Below, piece after piece: positions 36,786 through 51,010 of a DNA stretch of 64,000 bases (position 1 is the first letter of the stretch; the number at the start of each line of letters is the position of its first letter). The notes beneath the pieces are model-generated. The model saw only the letters and a program-made list of their open reading frames with translations. It ran no database searches and had not been told where the DNA came from. The translations under genes were made by a program, and so were the position numbers. Location: the NCBI GenBank assembly GCA_905250075.1, contig CAJNOP010000098.1, positions 394,757-458,756 of the forward strand. The letters are read 5' to 3'. The DNA comes from Rotaria sp. Silwood1. Its lineage: Eukaryota > Rotifera > Eurotatoria > Philodinida > Philodinidae.

Positions 36786-39700
36786 TTTATAATTTCATTA
36801 TTTTTCACTTAAAATTATTGTATACTATTTTATTTTTGAAAAATACTCACAAATTCATAAATAAATTGTATTTTTCCATTTTATCTTGTCAACTTCATTG
36901 TTTTTTTTTTTTCTTTCAAATGTCTAATAAAATATTACGTATGAATATATTTTAATTTATATTATGTCTGTTTTCAAAAGAAAAATAAAAGATATACGAG
37001 TTTCAATTGAAAGTGACAAAAACACATTTCACTTTTTTTCAAAAATTGTTTCTGACGTGACCTTTTTTTTTCCTATTTTATGTCACTCAGAAATGTTCAA
37101 AACAAATTCAATTAAATTTTCTCAGTATGAACATTAGTTTTAACAAATTTTCCAATTTATTTAACAGAATTGAAGTAAAAGCCAGTTTTTCAATCAAATT
37201 CCATTTTATTACAAGATTGGTAATGTTTTTTTTTATTGACTTCTTTCTTTTGAACATGAATGGAAAATACATTCATAAATGATAATTTTTATGGACTATC
37301 CAATCATATGAGAAACAGTAAAAATAAACGAATTCTAAGAAAGCAGTATTACGATTTATCAGTGCAAGTTTTTTCGGAATACAGCGGTATATAATATGTG
37401 TTATTTAAAATAAATATTATAGTCAATTTTTGAAAACAATTTCAAAACTTTTCTATTATATGACCATTTTTTGCTTGATCGGATTAGGAAAACAATGGAA
37501 AACATATTTTTCTCTAGATTTACACATTTCATGTAGAAAATCTACTTTTATTAAGGTCAATGGTTTAACTAATTATAGACTTACTGTGCTTTTTCTATAT
37601 AATATTATTGCAAAGTCAATGTGTATCTGCTATTTTATTCAACAAACAATTATCAATATGACTATATATTTATCCTTAGAAAACTTTTTTCTCTACTCTC
37701 TACATTGAGCTATTATGTTTACATTTAACGATAAGATATCATACAATACGTACGTGAAGTTAGCACTAGATTTGAGTAGAACTTGTCTATATTCATCTAT
37801 GATTCTTTTCCATGATTTCTATCATTGTTCTAAATAGAAATCGATGAGATTTATCCAATGGTATATTCAGATTTTCGATATTCATGACTATTTTCTGAAA
37901 ATTTCAATAGAAAATATTCACATCATATAAGTTAATTTCGTTGTAGTATATCGATAAATAATTCATTCCAAAACTTATTCTTATAAGTTTTTATTTTTGA
38001 ATGATTTCAAAAAGACTTGACTAAATCGTTTGTCGGACAACATATATGTAAACGAACTGCTTTTCAAGATATTTGAACGTGTCTTACTTTGTCAAACTCA
38101 AGATGAATATATGATATTAAATCTCTTGATTGTTTCAATCGTAGAAGATTAAGAAGAGTGTCTATCTATGAAGATACTATCTACATGATACGACACATCA
38201 CTTATTTCTTGTTGTACTCTATATTAACTATTTATTTCATTTTTTATTCGTTCATTACTTATTTAAAACATTGAAGACTTCTTTACTGTTAACAAAGTCG
38301 TGTTATTTGTATTGTGAGAGATGACTATTACATATAGTATTGGTGTCACTCTGACATCAAGATAACAAAAGTGCTCTGACACACATAAGTCATATAAAAT
38401 TTGAACAAGACAAGTATGAATATACGAATATAATTACTTCACAAATGATATTTGAAAATATTTTCAAAATCAAAAATACAATGTTAACAAAATTATTGAG
38501 ATAATGAGAAATATCAAATAATAAATGAACATCTAATGGATGATTTCTATCGAAGAGAAAAGATCCTACGCTCTAACAAGCTTCAATACAACACTCTTCT
38601 TAGCTATAATAGATAGCATATAGAATTATCATGAAAACAAGGATAGCAGTTGTGAAACCAGCTTCGAAACGAATTCCACATGAATAAACATAAACAATTA
38701 AAGAGAAATCTCTGCACTTCGGAGTTTTCTTTTTTAATTGCGGAAGAACATATTTTGAAGCATAGAAAAGTTAATTATACTATTGAATAGAGCTGTTCGG
38801 GTTCTATTCGGAATAATATTATATGAAAATATTTTCTATTATTTTTTATATTTCTTCTATATTGAAATCTTTCTTCGTGTGCAATTGCAGGATTAGTCAC
38901 TTTATCTTTAATTGAATATTAATAGCAAAACTATCAAAAACGAAAACATATTTACATCAGTTAAGTATATGTTTTTATTGAGTCTTATACAGAATAAAAA
39001 ATATAACATATCCATATACTTTTCTACATCTTGTTGATAGATATTTACCTTTACCCCCATAATAATACTAACTGTTTTTTTAATCTTTTGTGAATAGCTT
39101 TTTGATTTTGCAAAAAATACAATATGTGTATTTATTTTAATTCAATAATATGAATGCAGAACAAAACCAACATATAAAATAAAAAATTTTCTTTTCTTCT
39201 TTACAGTACATGTACTTCTGTAAACAACTTTCAATGTATACATAAAATCTGTTTCACTCAAAATAATTAATTCATCAAGTAAAGAATATAATTATTGATT
39301 CATTCGTCTTCAACTTCGAATATGATAAGATTAAAAAGAGTTAGAGCGTTCGTATGAGTGTGCTTTAGATCCCATCTTGTCCAACACTGACATACACGCA
39401 TATCTACACCTACACCAAACATTGATATAATAATAAATGATGCTCGTATTTATAAATAACAACAGCCTTTTAACTTATCTATGCGTAAATATTAACGAAT
39501 ATTGTGTTTAAATGAGAATTTCTAAATCTTTTTTTATGTCATTATCCCGGATGACAATTCCAGTTACCATTATATGTCATACCATCTGTTGTTTAACTAA
39601 TTCATATGAAAATTTTGAAATGTATTTTTATTCAATAGCAACAATTTATGTCGGTATTTATTGCGCAGTACAACATAAATTTAAATATTTCTCGTAGGTA

Positions 39701-42700
39701 AAGAAAACAATTTCAAAAGAAGATATTTTTTTTTAAAATAATCTCATAATCTTCTCTTTTGCAAGTTGTATATCTTAGAGACAAAATCAAGATACAAAAT
39801 ATTTTTTTTTCACCGAACGATAGTTTCGGAAATTCTCTACACACAGCATGTAAAGAGTTTTTTTTTGATATCACGCGTTCTGTATTTTGTGCAATATTTC
39901 TAAAAATGACAATTGCAGTTGCCGATGGGAGGTAAAAGATCAATGTGTCCTTTTCCGTAAACTGTAAATCTTCTAAGTTATTAATAGTATGATATAGAAA
40001 TATTATATATTATTTTATTATATAAAACTAAATAGTGAATCAAATATTCTTGAAAAAAAAACATTACAATTTATTGATATATATGCAGACATGATGTGAC
40101 ATTTGTCTTGAAGAACAGACAAGAATCTGGTTTATTTCTTATTAAAACATGATGGATTCAATAATAAGAAATGTAAAAAATGTTATAATTCATTCGAGAT
40201 TATTTTTTTTTTTTTGATTAATCAGACGCGAGACATTGGATCTTGAACTTTAGGTAGGAATTTTGTTTGTTTTCTCTAGACAAAAAGAAAAAACTCTTAT
40301 TTGAATATTAAGATTCATAAGAATCTTGACAGATCGATCAATAAAAACAATGATCTTGAAAATCATATTTTTCAAAATCTAGATTAGTTAATTCTTCTAT
40401 GTTAATCTACTTTTATTTGATTTCTTCTTGTCGTCATTTATTATTAGATATCAAGCAGATCTAAACAATCAGATATCTTTCAAGATTGTCATGATTTCTT
40501 GAGAATAGGTGAGCAGAATAACGAATAAAACGCTGGAAAAAATTGAAAGTTTTTCAACAGTACAATAAGCGAGTGAATCTTTCTACACTTGAGATATTCC
40601 TGAAAGCAAAAATCACATTTATTTAGTTTTATCATCAATCATATATATTGAATAGAAGTAAGATATTATTTATAGAATATTCGTCGATCATAGAGACGTT
40701 TATGTCATTATATAATAGAAACATATTTTCCTGTTATAGATGAAAGAAAAAAAAGTTTATTCTCTATATCTGAGCCCAAAAAAAAAAGCATCATAAAAAT
40801 GATAAATAGTTATTATATTGGTGAAATATTGTTAATATTCATTTTATTGAAAAGATAAATAAAAACACTGAAAAAAATAGAATAGAAATATTGTAAAGAA
40901 AATGAATACTGTGATAATATATCGATGTTGATCTATTCCTTCTGTTAAGATAAATATCGCAAAATGAATTTAGTCAATAGAAAAAAAAGATACTTTTTCT
41001 CTTTATTAAAAAATTAAAATAGTTCAACTATATTATTAATATTATTTGTTAATATAAATAATCAATGAATTGATTGGCGTTTGAAATAGATTTAAAAAAA
41101 AAAAAACTTAATTCAAAATAAAAGCATGAATAATTCTATAATTGAATATTAAAAACAAAATAGATTATCTTAAAATTAAGTATTAAAAAGAGATATGAGC
41201 TATAAAAGTAAGAAGATTTTTAAAATCTCTTATAATAAAAATTCATTTCAATTAAACATAAAATTTATTTTAGAAAATTTTAATTATAAAATATTAAACG
41301 GATGTTAAATATAGACATTTGATATATTATTTTCAACATAAAACCGATTAATTTTCAGATAAGAATTTATCTCAATGAAATAACTCATGCATATAATATC
41401 ATCTAGAATAATAATCATGAACAACCTATTATATATCATATTTAGTAAATGAATCTCTATTAAATAGATTTATTCGTCTGTGATAATTAAATAATATATA
41501 TATTATCATTCTTTAGCAATCTAGACACGATTTTTTTTTCAGTTTTTTAGGTTTTTGTTTTTAATCATATAGATCTAAATATGACTTCGTTCTTTTTTTT
41601 TTTTTGTCGAACTCATCTTTAGAATTGAATAGAAAAAAAGCAATAATAAGATCAAATATGAATTTATTTATCTTGGAATAAAAAGAAAATCAAAATTTGA
41701 AATCTATCATAAATAAAAAAATTGTTTAATAGTCGAATTTATCATTAATTATTCATATGAAATCTTATTTCCGTTAAAAAATATTAACATTTTATTATCG
41801 AAAATAATAAAAAAAAAAAAAGAAGTCATATTAAGTATATAGAAATGATGATTAGTGATCATAGAAACAGTAATATCGACGAATAGTAATTTTCTTATAG
41901 AAAAATAAAAGCAAAACGATTATGTCTTATCGTGTTTCCGACATGCACCGGAAGATAATCATTATCAATGTCATTTATTTTCAACAGATGACATTTCAAA
42001 TTTCTAAACATGAATATTGATATATAATTAGAATAAAACAAAACAATGAACTTTTTTTAATGATACTTTCTATTGATAAAAAACACACATACACACACAC
42101 ACAAATAAATAACATATGAGATTATTATTGAATATTATCATTTAAGTTGACTTATCTATACAAGTGACAAAGCATGTCTTTGCCTTTCTGCCGTCTTGAG
42201 TGTTTTTTTTCTCTTATATTCATTTTCCGTTTCTAGTGAGAACTCACTAGACAGATTTCTTCAGACATAGTTACATTTACATACGTCAAATATAAGAATA
42301 AGATATTATTTTTTTCTCTTGAGATGAAAAAGAATAGAGAAAACAAGAAAAAAGAGAGGAAGAAGAAAAAAAAACCGAGAGATTCATAGAGAAGAAAAGA
42401 AGATGACTCTTTTTATAGTCACACTTGTTACTTAATCATTATCGAAAAATATATTTCGTTCAACAAAAACAACAATAATAATTTGCATTAGATTTTCTTA
42501 AGTAAGTTCAAGTAGAAAAACGAAAATCAAATCTTATTTATTTATTTATTTAAATATTCCAAAAACTTAAATTTTCTATTATTTGTTATTTTGAATCAAA
42601 TAAATTTAAATATCTATTGATAAGTATCCTTCAACTATTTCAATTGAATATATTCAAAGATAAATAATAAATTAATGTTATTGAAAAGTTTTTTTCATTT

Positions 42701-45533
42701 GATGTTATTTTTGAAAAAAACCATTTTTTATTTAATGAGAAATAACTAAGATTAGATCTTTTTCAGATTATAAATAATTAAAAGAACAAGAAAAAGAAAA
42801 ACGCCGAATCAACATTTATTCAATTGTTTACCAGAGAAAAATATCCTTTGCGGCATAGATTAAGTGTTTTCTTTTATACAATTCGTTGACAAATAAGCTC
42901 ATTACGGACGAGAAGACAAGTCAGCAGATAAATTAATTACTATTTTTATTCATTTATATATTTAATAAGGCTAAACAATTATATTTATATTAATTTTAAT
43001 CTTTTATTAACATTTGACTATTTCAAATCATAGAACATATTCATGCTGAAAAGAAAATTATTTGAACTTGTCTTATTCATTTAAATAAATGGCTAAGCTG
43101 TTTAATTAGTATCAATCTTTTATTAGCCTTTGAAAAACTTTCGATATTAAAGAGTTTTTTTTTTCGGAATTAGAACAAATTTGAAAAATTTAAAATGATA
43201 AAAATAAATCTTCGGAAGATTTTATTGAAAGAATAGTATTTGATATTTTGATTTTTAGAAATGATGAAAATTAAAAGATATAAAAAGTCGAATTAAGTTT
43301 TTGAATAAATTATCATTTAACCTTATCTCTTGTTACATATAAGAATAAAAGGTTGAATGTGACTGAAAAATAAAAAATAAAAAAGAAGGAAACCATTCAA
43401 AGAAAATATTCAATGTATTCGAATTAGATATTTTATGAACATTTTTGATTAGTCTAAAACAAAAATAAGTCATAATTCATAAGATTTTTTGCTCATATGG
43501 TATTACAGTTGATAATGATCAACATATTTCTTTCTTGTTCAAATAGACAAAAGAAAAAAAAACGTTTTTTTTTTTTCTATATCTATATAACATATAATGA
43601 AATCATTCGAGTAATAGAAAAAAAATAAAAGAAATAAATGAAGAATTGCCTTGAGTTGAATGACTAACGAAGTTTTTCTTCTTTAAAATATATCATTATT
43701 TAGTAGAATTTATTTCAGTTAATAAACAATCTTGTTATCGACGACAATTCTATTTTCTTTTGTTATTGTTAGTATTTCGATAGTTTTCTTTAGTATGTTA
43801 CTCGAGAACAAACTGTTACTGAAATAAAGAGTAAAAAAAAAAAAAGAAAGAGCAACATAGACTACCCATAAAACATTAACATATATAAGCAACGAATCGT
43901 CTTAGGTTTTTTTTTCTCTCTCTCTCTCTTATTAAGATAATGTGTTTTTTTCCTCAAGAACTATATTATAAGTGATTATTTCAATGGTAAGCAATTATTT
44001 TTATTTCCATTTTTATAATTTGTTCATTTATATAATAAAATGAAAAATATATTTTTTTATTTATTTAAATAATAAATAGATAGAGTTTAAGATGATTTTA
44101 TGATAGTTTATTATTATTATTTTTTTTGTTGAATATCGGAAATAAGTCTAAATGTCTAGAAGGTGAGAAACTCTTGAATTTGTTTTTTTCTTGAAAATAA
44201 ACAAATAAATATTTGACAGGAGGCTTATTCTTATATTGTCAATATAGAAAAATAGCAAGATTATTTTATCTTCTGACATTTTCAAAACTAATACAACTAC
44301 ATAAGTTCTTTTCTTCTTGAAATTCGTCTTATTATGAGTATTTAATTTAATTATTCTTTTTTTTTTTCTTTTAATTTATTTCTAAGATAAATCTTGTTAA
44401 AATTTCAAATAGAATATTCATCTTTCATATGAAATAATGAGAAAAGAAAATGATGAATTGATAATTTGTCATCTGACAAAAGATTTCTTTTTTTTCATTG
44501 AGGTTCATATTCAATTTAAAGTGATCGACCACGCAACTATTCACAAAACGATAATAGTTGTCATTTTATAGAATTTATTTATAAGTCTTTATAGAAATCG
44601 TTCTTATTTTTAGAACCGATAAAAACAAAGAAAAATCAGAAAAAAAAATGTATATCTAATGTAATTAGAATATTTCAAAAGCGAAAGATAATAAATCCAA
44701 TCGAGTTTGTCAGAACAATTCCTATTCTGCATATGTTAACAAATCAAAAGAGTAAAAATCCTTCTTTTTTTTTTTTCTTGCTTAACATTATCTATTCAAA
44801 AAAGAAATAACGGAAAATGACATGTCACTCTCAGTCATGTACTAGATATTTATATCCTTTTGCATTAGTTTTTCGCCATGTAAAACTATCCATGCTTTTT
44901 AGCACAACAACTTCCTTTTTACTTAAAACACATTTATTCTCTGCTGAAAAATACAGAAACAAATCACGTTTTGTTTTTTAATTTAGTTTCGTATTTTTAG
45001 TTACTGCTTGTTTTTTTTTCGAAAAAAAAACGAGAGAATGATTAAAAAAAATAAGTTATAAGAAATTGTATTCTCTTTCTCTATACTTCTCAGATAGTTA
45101 AACAAGGAAATGCATTTTCTAATATTGATTCGAATAAAAATGGTGGAAATATCATGTAAAAATTAATATGTATCATGGATATGTTCAAAAAATAATATTT
45201 TAATTCATTTCAATTACATATATCTTTTGAGAAAAGAAAAACATTTTCTTCTTTATATTTATTTTGAAATTATATTCATTGATCTGAAATGAATTTTTCT
45301 TTCGAGAATATTATTTTAAAATAATTCATATAAATCATTCGAAAAAAAATCGTTTTCCGATGATTCTGTAAACAGACACGTATTGGTTGAGTAATTTGAG
45401 TTCTAATGTTAATGCAGATTTAACTGTTTGCCTAAAACGTAACATACATAAATAATCAATATAGATGGAAGTAGAATTACCTTTTAATCATTTGTAAATA
45501 TAATTTATTTATACATATATATATATAAACATA
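36786..45533. other. 8.7 kb AT-rich gene desert
   Basis: I found no gene in either strand. It holds microsatellites (CA repeat at about 42083-42103, TC repeat at about 43916-43930), many A/T homopolymers, and a short palindrome TCTAGTGAG-AA-CTCACTAGA at 42233-42252. Open frames at 37430-37708, 39512-39697 and 39713-39943 (-) have no recognisable homology. Short exons could be missed in sequence of this composition. Confidence 0.45.
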
Positions 45534-47510
45534 CAGTGTCCTGTAGAAATAGGAATAGATTTAGTTTATCTTACATATAATTTATATATACATATCTATG
45601 CATGAATATTCATTCGAGGAAAACGCTTCTTCTTGTGTAATTGACCTTTTATTTCAACATCGCGATATGGGAAAGCGTAGTGCCCCTTGAAAAGCCGCGA
45701 TCTATGAGTGTTTCTGTGTACACAATAATTCTAATTTTACTATTATGGTACTTTTCGCATCGAAATACAGTCATTGATAGTCTATCAACATGAATCAGCT
45801 AAAATTGATAGTTTCACATCTTAGAAATCATAGCAAATCATCACTGAGACGGCAGCATTAGTTTTGCATGTTTTTAATTGTAAGGATTGCATCAAGCATC
45901 AAATGCGCAAGACTACAAGAACTCGACACCGGAAACTTTCAGATGCTACTTTCATATGAAACCTATCAACTTTTAGATGTACCCGATTTTCATGACAACT
46001 GTAGGATTACCTCAAATAACGTATGATGCAAAAATAATCGGATCAATGTCTGGCTCTATTTCTCTTCAATAGAAGGATGTTAAACGACAAGACTTTTCCT
46101 CTCCTTGCGAATCGCATATAGTTTATTTTTGTAACACGCTCATAAAAGAGACGATATGATAGAAAAGAGAAGAATCCTTAGAAAAAATCCGCGCTTTTTG
46201 TGAGATTGAGAAAAATGGCACAAAATGTTGATCCTTATATCTCTTCGATAAATAGATCCTGAAAAGAATATTTTATTATCAGTTGAAAGGAAATTTTCTC
46301 CTCTATCGAACAGTAGATGATTTATATTTGTCAGACATTTGTCAATGAAATTAGATAAGAAGAAAACGAGAAATATCCCTGTAATAAATTCCGAATTCTT
46401 AGACGAACTCATCAAAAACATCTTGTTAGACAGTAATTAATTCGATTTTGATGGACTCACCGAAAAAGATCTTGTCAATGGGTGGTTATAAACTCTTTAA
46501 AAACAGTTTATCAAGCGACAGTTAATAATAATCAAGTGTCGTCTACACAATGTTTTTGATGAGTTCATATGCAAATTACACATTTATTATGCGAATGTTT
46601 CTGTTTTTCATTGTCTCATTTTTCTTTTCTGAATATCTGACAAATACAAATCATCTACTATTTGATAGAAAAGAAAAATTCCTATCAACTGCTAATAAAA
46701 TATTCTTTTTAGGGATAATCCTCTTTTCAGTTGTGTTGTTTCATTTATGAACGTTTTACATAAATAAACTACATACGACTCGAAAGGAGACAGAAAACTC
46801 TATATTTTGGTGAAAAAATATTTCTTCTAGCATCCTTCTATCGAAAAGAAATAAACCCGGTATTTATCCTATCACTTTGACATCATACGTTATATGTCAT
46901 ATTCCAAATAGTTTCTTCAGCATCTCAGGTTGTCTGTAGTAACACAGGTAGAATCTCTACTATCGTAGGTGCTATCTTTAGAATCATAGATAGAATTTGT
47001 GGCACCACAGATCCTTTCTACAGCATCTTACGTATGTACTTTACAATGTTACACAAAGTGTCAAAATGCCAGATGATACATGTACCAACTGCAGGTTGGC
47101 ATATATATATGTGTTCGATCTATGCATGTATAGATTGACAGATACATATATACAACGTATAGCTATGACATACGGAAAGTAAATCTATTGCTATTACTAT
47201 AGAACAGTGCCTATGTATATATGTGTGTACGTATATGTAAGTTATCGATAGGATAAGCCAAAACTAAATCTATTCCTATTTGTACAGGACAGCGTATATG
47301 TATGTATACATGTATATATAAGTTATACTTAGGATAAACTAAAACTATATCTATTCCTATATCTACAGGATAATGTGTATGTATGTATATAAGTGATGTA
47401 TAGGATAAGTGAAAACAAAATCTATTCTTATTTCTATAGAACAGGGCTTATATATTTATATCTACATATAGATTATAAATGAGATGAACTAAAACTAAAT
47501 TTTCAGCTAG
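45534..47510. mobile_element. composite DNA-transposon relic with tandemly repeated terminal sequence
   Basis: The left end (45534-45600) begins ACAGTGTCCTGTAGAAATAG, then GAATAGATTTAGTTTATC. Its reverse complement recurs at the right: AACTAAATCTATTCCTATTT, then GTACAGGACAGCG at about 47263-47300. The right side carries four to five diverged copies of this unit in direct tandem (starting at about 47181, 47267, 47346 and 47418, period about 70-87 bp), each ending in a block like ATAGGATAAGC...ACTAA. The interior has higher GC and includes foldback element D. No transposase is recognisable. Confidence 0.6.
46013..46893. mobile_element. ~880-bp foldback element D
   Basis: An imperfect palindrome centred near 46485. 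Outer arm ATAACGTATGATGC (46015) mirrors CATCATACGTTAT (about 46880). Then AATAGAAGGATGTTA (about 46068) mirrors TAGCATCCTTCTAT. Next, TCCTTGCGAATCGCATATAG (about 46104) mirrors the ATAAACTACATACGACTCGA region, and CATAAAAGAG is mirrored at the far side. The inner arms encode nearly the same peptide on opposite strands: MFLMSSSKNSEF...NHLLFDR (46260-46421, -) and MFLMSSYANYTF...NHLLFDR (46550-46715, +). This is probably a consequence of the inverted repeat, not a conserved protein. Confidence 0.8.
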
Positions 47511-47747
47511 GAGCATATATGTATACTTACCTTCTTTTTGAAATTTCCATTTATATTCGAACTGGAATTAGGCAGATACTCGATAAAAATTATATATCAG
47601 ATAAAATACGTATGTTCTTTATCTTTGAAAATCTAGTCCATTTTAAAAAATATTTAATTCTAATTAGATATATTCAACTTGAAGATTATAGAATTTTATT
47701 TTCTTATTTAGATAGGTAATGGAAAAGAATTGTTATATTCTAAAATA

Positions 47748-48293
47748 ATGATATTCATCGAGTGGAATTTTTGTCTTTATCTTTTTTTAATATTTCTATG
47801 TAAGTTTATATCTAATATACAAAAAAAAAAAACATCAATGAAAAATATTGTTAATATTACTAGTATATAAGACAGCTGCTGTCTATTCAATTCAATGTTG
47901 TACTGGTAGTGATAATACATGTACATCAAAACCTGTTGATTGTCCTTCAAATATTTGTTTTAAATTAGGTTTAAATATTCATTTTATTATTTTGTCTAAT
48001 AAAAAAAAATTTTTGTTCTTTTAGTAATAAATAGAGTAACAGAAGAACGTGGATGTCTTGATGATTTAATAAAATTAATAAATTCTGCAAATAAAAATAA
48101 TCAAACATTAAATAATCGAACTGGATATCCAAGTGGATCATCGAATGATCAATGTCATAAATTTGGTACATATGGAAATGGTATGTCTTTATGTAAATGC
48201 ACTAATAATTTATGTAATTTATCTTCAAAAAAAATTCATTTAACAAAACCGGTTTTAATTTTAATTATTTTACTTGTTCAACATATTCTATGA
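47748..48293 (+). CDS. Ly6/uPAR-type three-finger GPI-anchored surface protein
   Basis: Three short exons, 47748-47799, 47876-47968 and 48025-48293, join in phase to 137 aa; no single exon is conspicuous by itself. Exon 1 encodes a signal peptide (MIFIEWNFCLYLFLIFL), with likely cleavage after SAVYS. The mature part has ten cysteines in a Ly6-like spacing: QCCTGSDNTC, DCPSNIC, RGCLDDL, DQCHKF, and the hallmark C-terminal SLCKCTNNLCN. It ends in a hydrophobic tail (VLILIILLVQHIL) that looks like a GPI-attachment signal. The gene starts about 240 bp after the transposon relic. Function within this family ranges from receptor and ion-channel modulation to adhesion and cannot be specified. The first acceptor (ATAAGACAG) was chosen because it preserves phase from the signal-peptide exon. 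Confidence 0.82.
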
Positions 48294-50480
48294 GTCTTTC
48301 TCTTTCATAAACTTTAACTGTATGTATTGTAGTTGGATTTTTTGTTTTTCGAAAAATTAAATCAATTGAATGTCCACTAAATCAATAAACGACTAAAAAA
48401 CAAAATTTTGTTTTTTTTTGTTTTTTTCATTATATTCAAAATCAATAAGAATATTTCATTGTTTTAATCAAAAATAAAAAATAATGATTAATGTTTAATC
48501 ATATTGACAAAATTTGTCAATATCAATCGAAATTTTAGTCTTCAATTGTAATAGAATGACATGAAATGACAAAGATAGTCAGATTTAATGTCAAATATAG
48601 CTACTATATATTATCTTACGAAATTATTATGAGGAAAAAAAAAAACATGAAAAGCAAATTTGTTCAAAACAATAGTAAAAGAATTGAAAGAATTTCAGAT
48701 TGAATAATTCAACCTTTGAGAAGAAGTATACAAGAAAATATTTTATTAATTGATAAATCTACATCAATGATATATAAATCATGTATGGAATTTTAACACA
48801 TCTTCTACATTTTCATGATCAAAACTATTGAAATTTTTACTGCTTTAATGTGCTTTTAGTGAGTAATGAGATACTTTTTACTATTTAAATGGTTTTGATA
48901 AGAACACTTGTTAACAATAAACATATTGCATGTAAACGATTGAGTAAAATATATAAATGCTTCTTGTCGATCTTGGAAAAGCATTTTTTTTATTCGTTGT
49001 ATGTTATTAATAGGACATGGACAGATAACAATGATTCAATGAAAATCTACTTTTTAGAAAATGTTTACAAAAATTTTCTTTAAATAAAAATTTTACTTTT
49101 ATATTTGAAATAAACCATGGATGAATCAGTTTTTACTGATTATGTTTAATATAGAAATCGATGAAAGGAAACGAAAAAAAACTCATTATTTATCTAATCA
49201 GTCTTAATTAGTTACAATTCAATCTATCATTGATTGACGACTCTTCTATATGTTATTTTCATCACTAAATTTATCGTTATTTTAATCAGTTGTGAAATAT
49301 CAGAATTCAAAGATGAGCTTCTAGAGGAAACAAAAAATAATCTGATATGAACTCGAAGAATTCTTTTTAATTTTGATTCAATCACAAAATTTGACAATCA
49401 AGCCTCTAGATGAATATCAATATTTGTTTCTAGAGTAAGGATGTTTTCTCTATAATTGATCCATCTGTCGACAACTTCAACTTTTTAAAAATAATTCATT
49501 TGATAGATAAATGTATTGTGAGCTTTCTCTATGTAATGTTTCGACTGAAATACAATTAATAATATAATATAATAATAGTTTTTGAAAAAACAACTCTAGT
49601 AATTATACCTTGGTCAATACTTTAACTTTGTTCTTGAACATCTAATTAAATTATGAATTAAATATATTGAATCGTACATTGATGCTTAATATAGACAATA
49701 AGTTTCCTGAATAGCAAGCTTTATCAATTATTTTCAAAATAGATAGAACGGAAATTAATATATGAAAAAAGAGATAAAAAGCAATATAATCACTTAATTA
49801 TACTCCTCTTTATGTAGCCCACGCAAAAATAATGACAAAGTGGAAGAAAAGTTTTTTCAATATGAACGTATGACGCCATTATATTTCTATCTGTTGAGAA
49901 AAAAAAAAGAGACAAAGAATATAGAATGGTACTCGAATGGAATAGAATGAAACAAGAAAACTCGAACTTTTTTTTCTTTTATTATAAAAATCAATATGAA
50001 AGTAAACTATCTTTATTCATGTCAACGATAAAGATATAAAACTTATCATTGAAGACAAAAATAATCAATATTTTTAATATGAATCATAAACATATAGTAA
50101 TATAATTAATAATTATCATTTTAAGAACATCAATATTATTCGTCCACTGTTAAGTCTAATTTATGGAATAGAATAAAACTAGAATTGATCTGAAGTGAAT
50201 GTATAATAGAATAAATTGATGTTAGAAAATATGATTATTTAATATCTATTGTCAATAGTCTCAGTATTAAACATATTCAATTTCAATCTAATTATGTTAT
50301 TAGTAGGAATGTCCTATTAAAATTAGTATTTTTAGCGTTTTTTCGGAAAAGTAAAACTATATTCAAAGGGTTTACTACTAATAATACAATCATATGGAAT
50401 ATTGAAGATGTTTTCGTTCAGTTACATTAACATTATAAAAATCATTTCTTGCATTTTTGATTCGATTCTGATAATTTTCA
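48294..50480. other. AT-rich intergenic DNA
   Basis: No recognisable feature. The frame at 48889-49083 (+) is unsupported. Confidence 0.45.
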
Positions 50481-50489
50481 TCATTATTT

Positions 50490-51010
50490 AATACTAAAAG
50501 AACATAATTCTATTCTTAAAACTTTAGCCACGTCAACGTTAAATAATTTTCAAACTGCATTTGATGAAATTCTCACAGCTACTACTACTACTACTCTTAA
50601 ACTGAAAACTTCTTAAGATTTCTACTATTCAATTACGTCGTCGGATTTTTTAGTTTGGACATTTTCCGTTGTTTTTTCTATTTTACTATTTCACAACAAA
50701 AAACCGTTAATAAAACTTTTCCTATAATTTGAAATTTTTCATATGGTTTGGCTAATTATTGGGTCGATCATTTCCTTTTTTTTGCTTTCACTGATGAATA
50801 TACTCTACTCGAATCCTTATGACGGATCCAGATACATTGAGCTTAACTCATCAGTGATCTTTTCATTCGTCTCTTAGAAATGATTTGCGTGTTACAACTC
50901 TTCGGATGGTGGGTGAGCATTTGAATTCACGTCAAATTCGATTGTTTTGTAAACATTATGTACATGTTTATGAGCTTTGACTTTGTTTTCGATTATTTTA
51001 TTGTTTTTTA
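50490..51010 (+). pseudogene. decayed protein-coding relic, family not recognised
   Basis: Protein-like segments on the + strand switch frame repeatedly: LATSTLNNFQTAFDEIL (about 50526), FSYGLANYWVDHFLFFFAF (about 50737), then RNDLRVTTLRMVGEHLNSRQ and IRLFCKHYVHVYEL (about 50877-50978). The amino-acid composition is less A/T-driven than that of the surrounding fortuitous frames, and a CTA repeat (50578-50596) interrupts. I do not recognise the family. No intact frame longer than about 60 codons remains. Confidence 0.35.

Noticed and set aside
42233..42252. TCTAGTGAG-AA-CTCACTAGA palindrome
   Set aside because: Isolated 9-bp arms in 64 kb can occur by chance; no surrounding terminator, operator or element.
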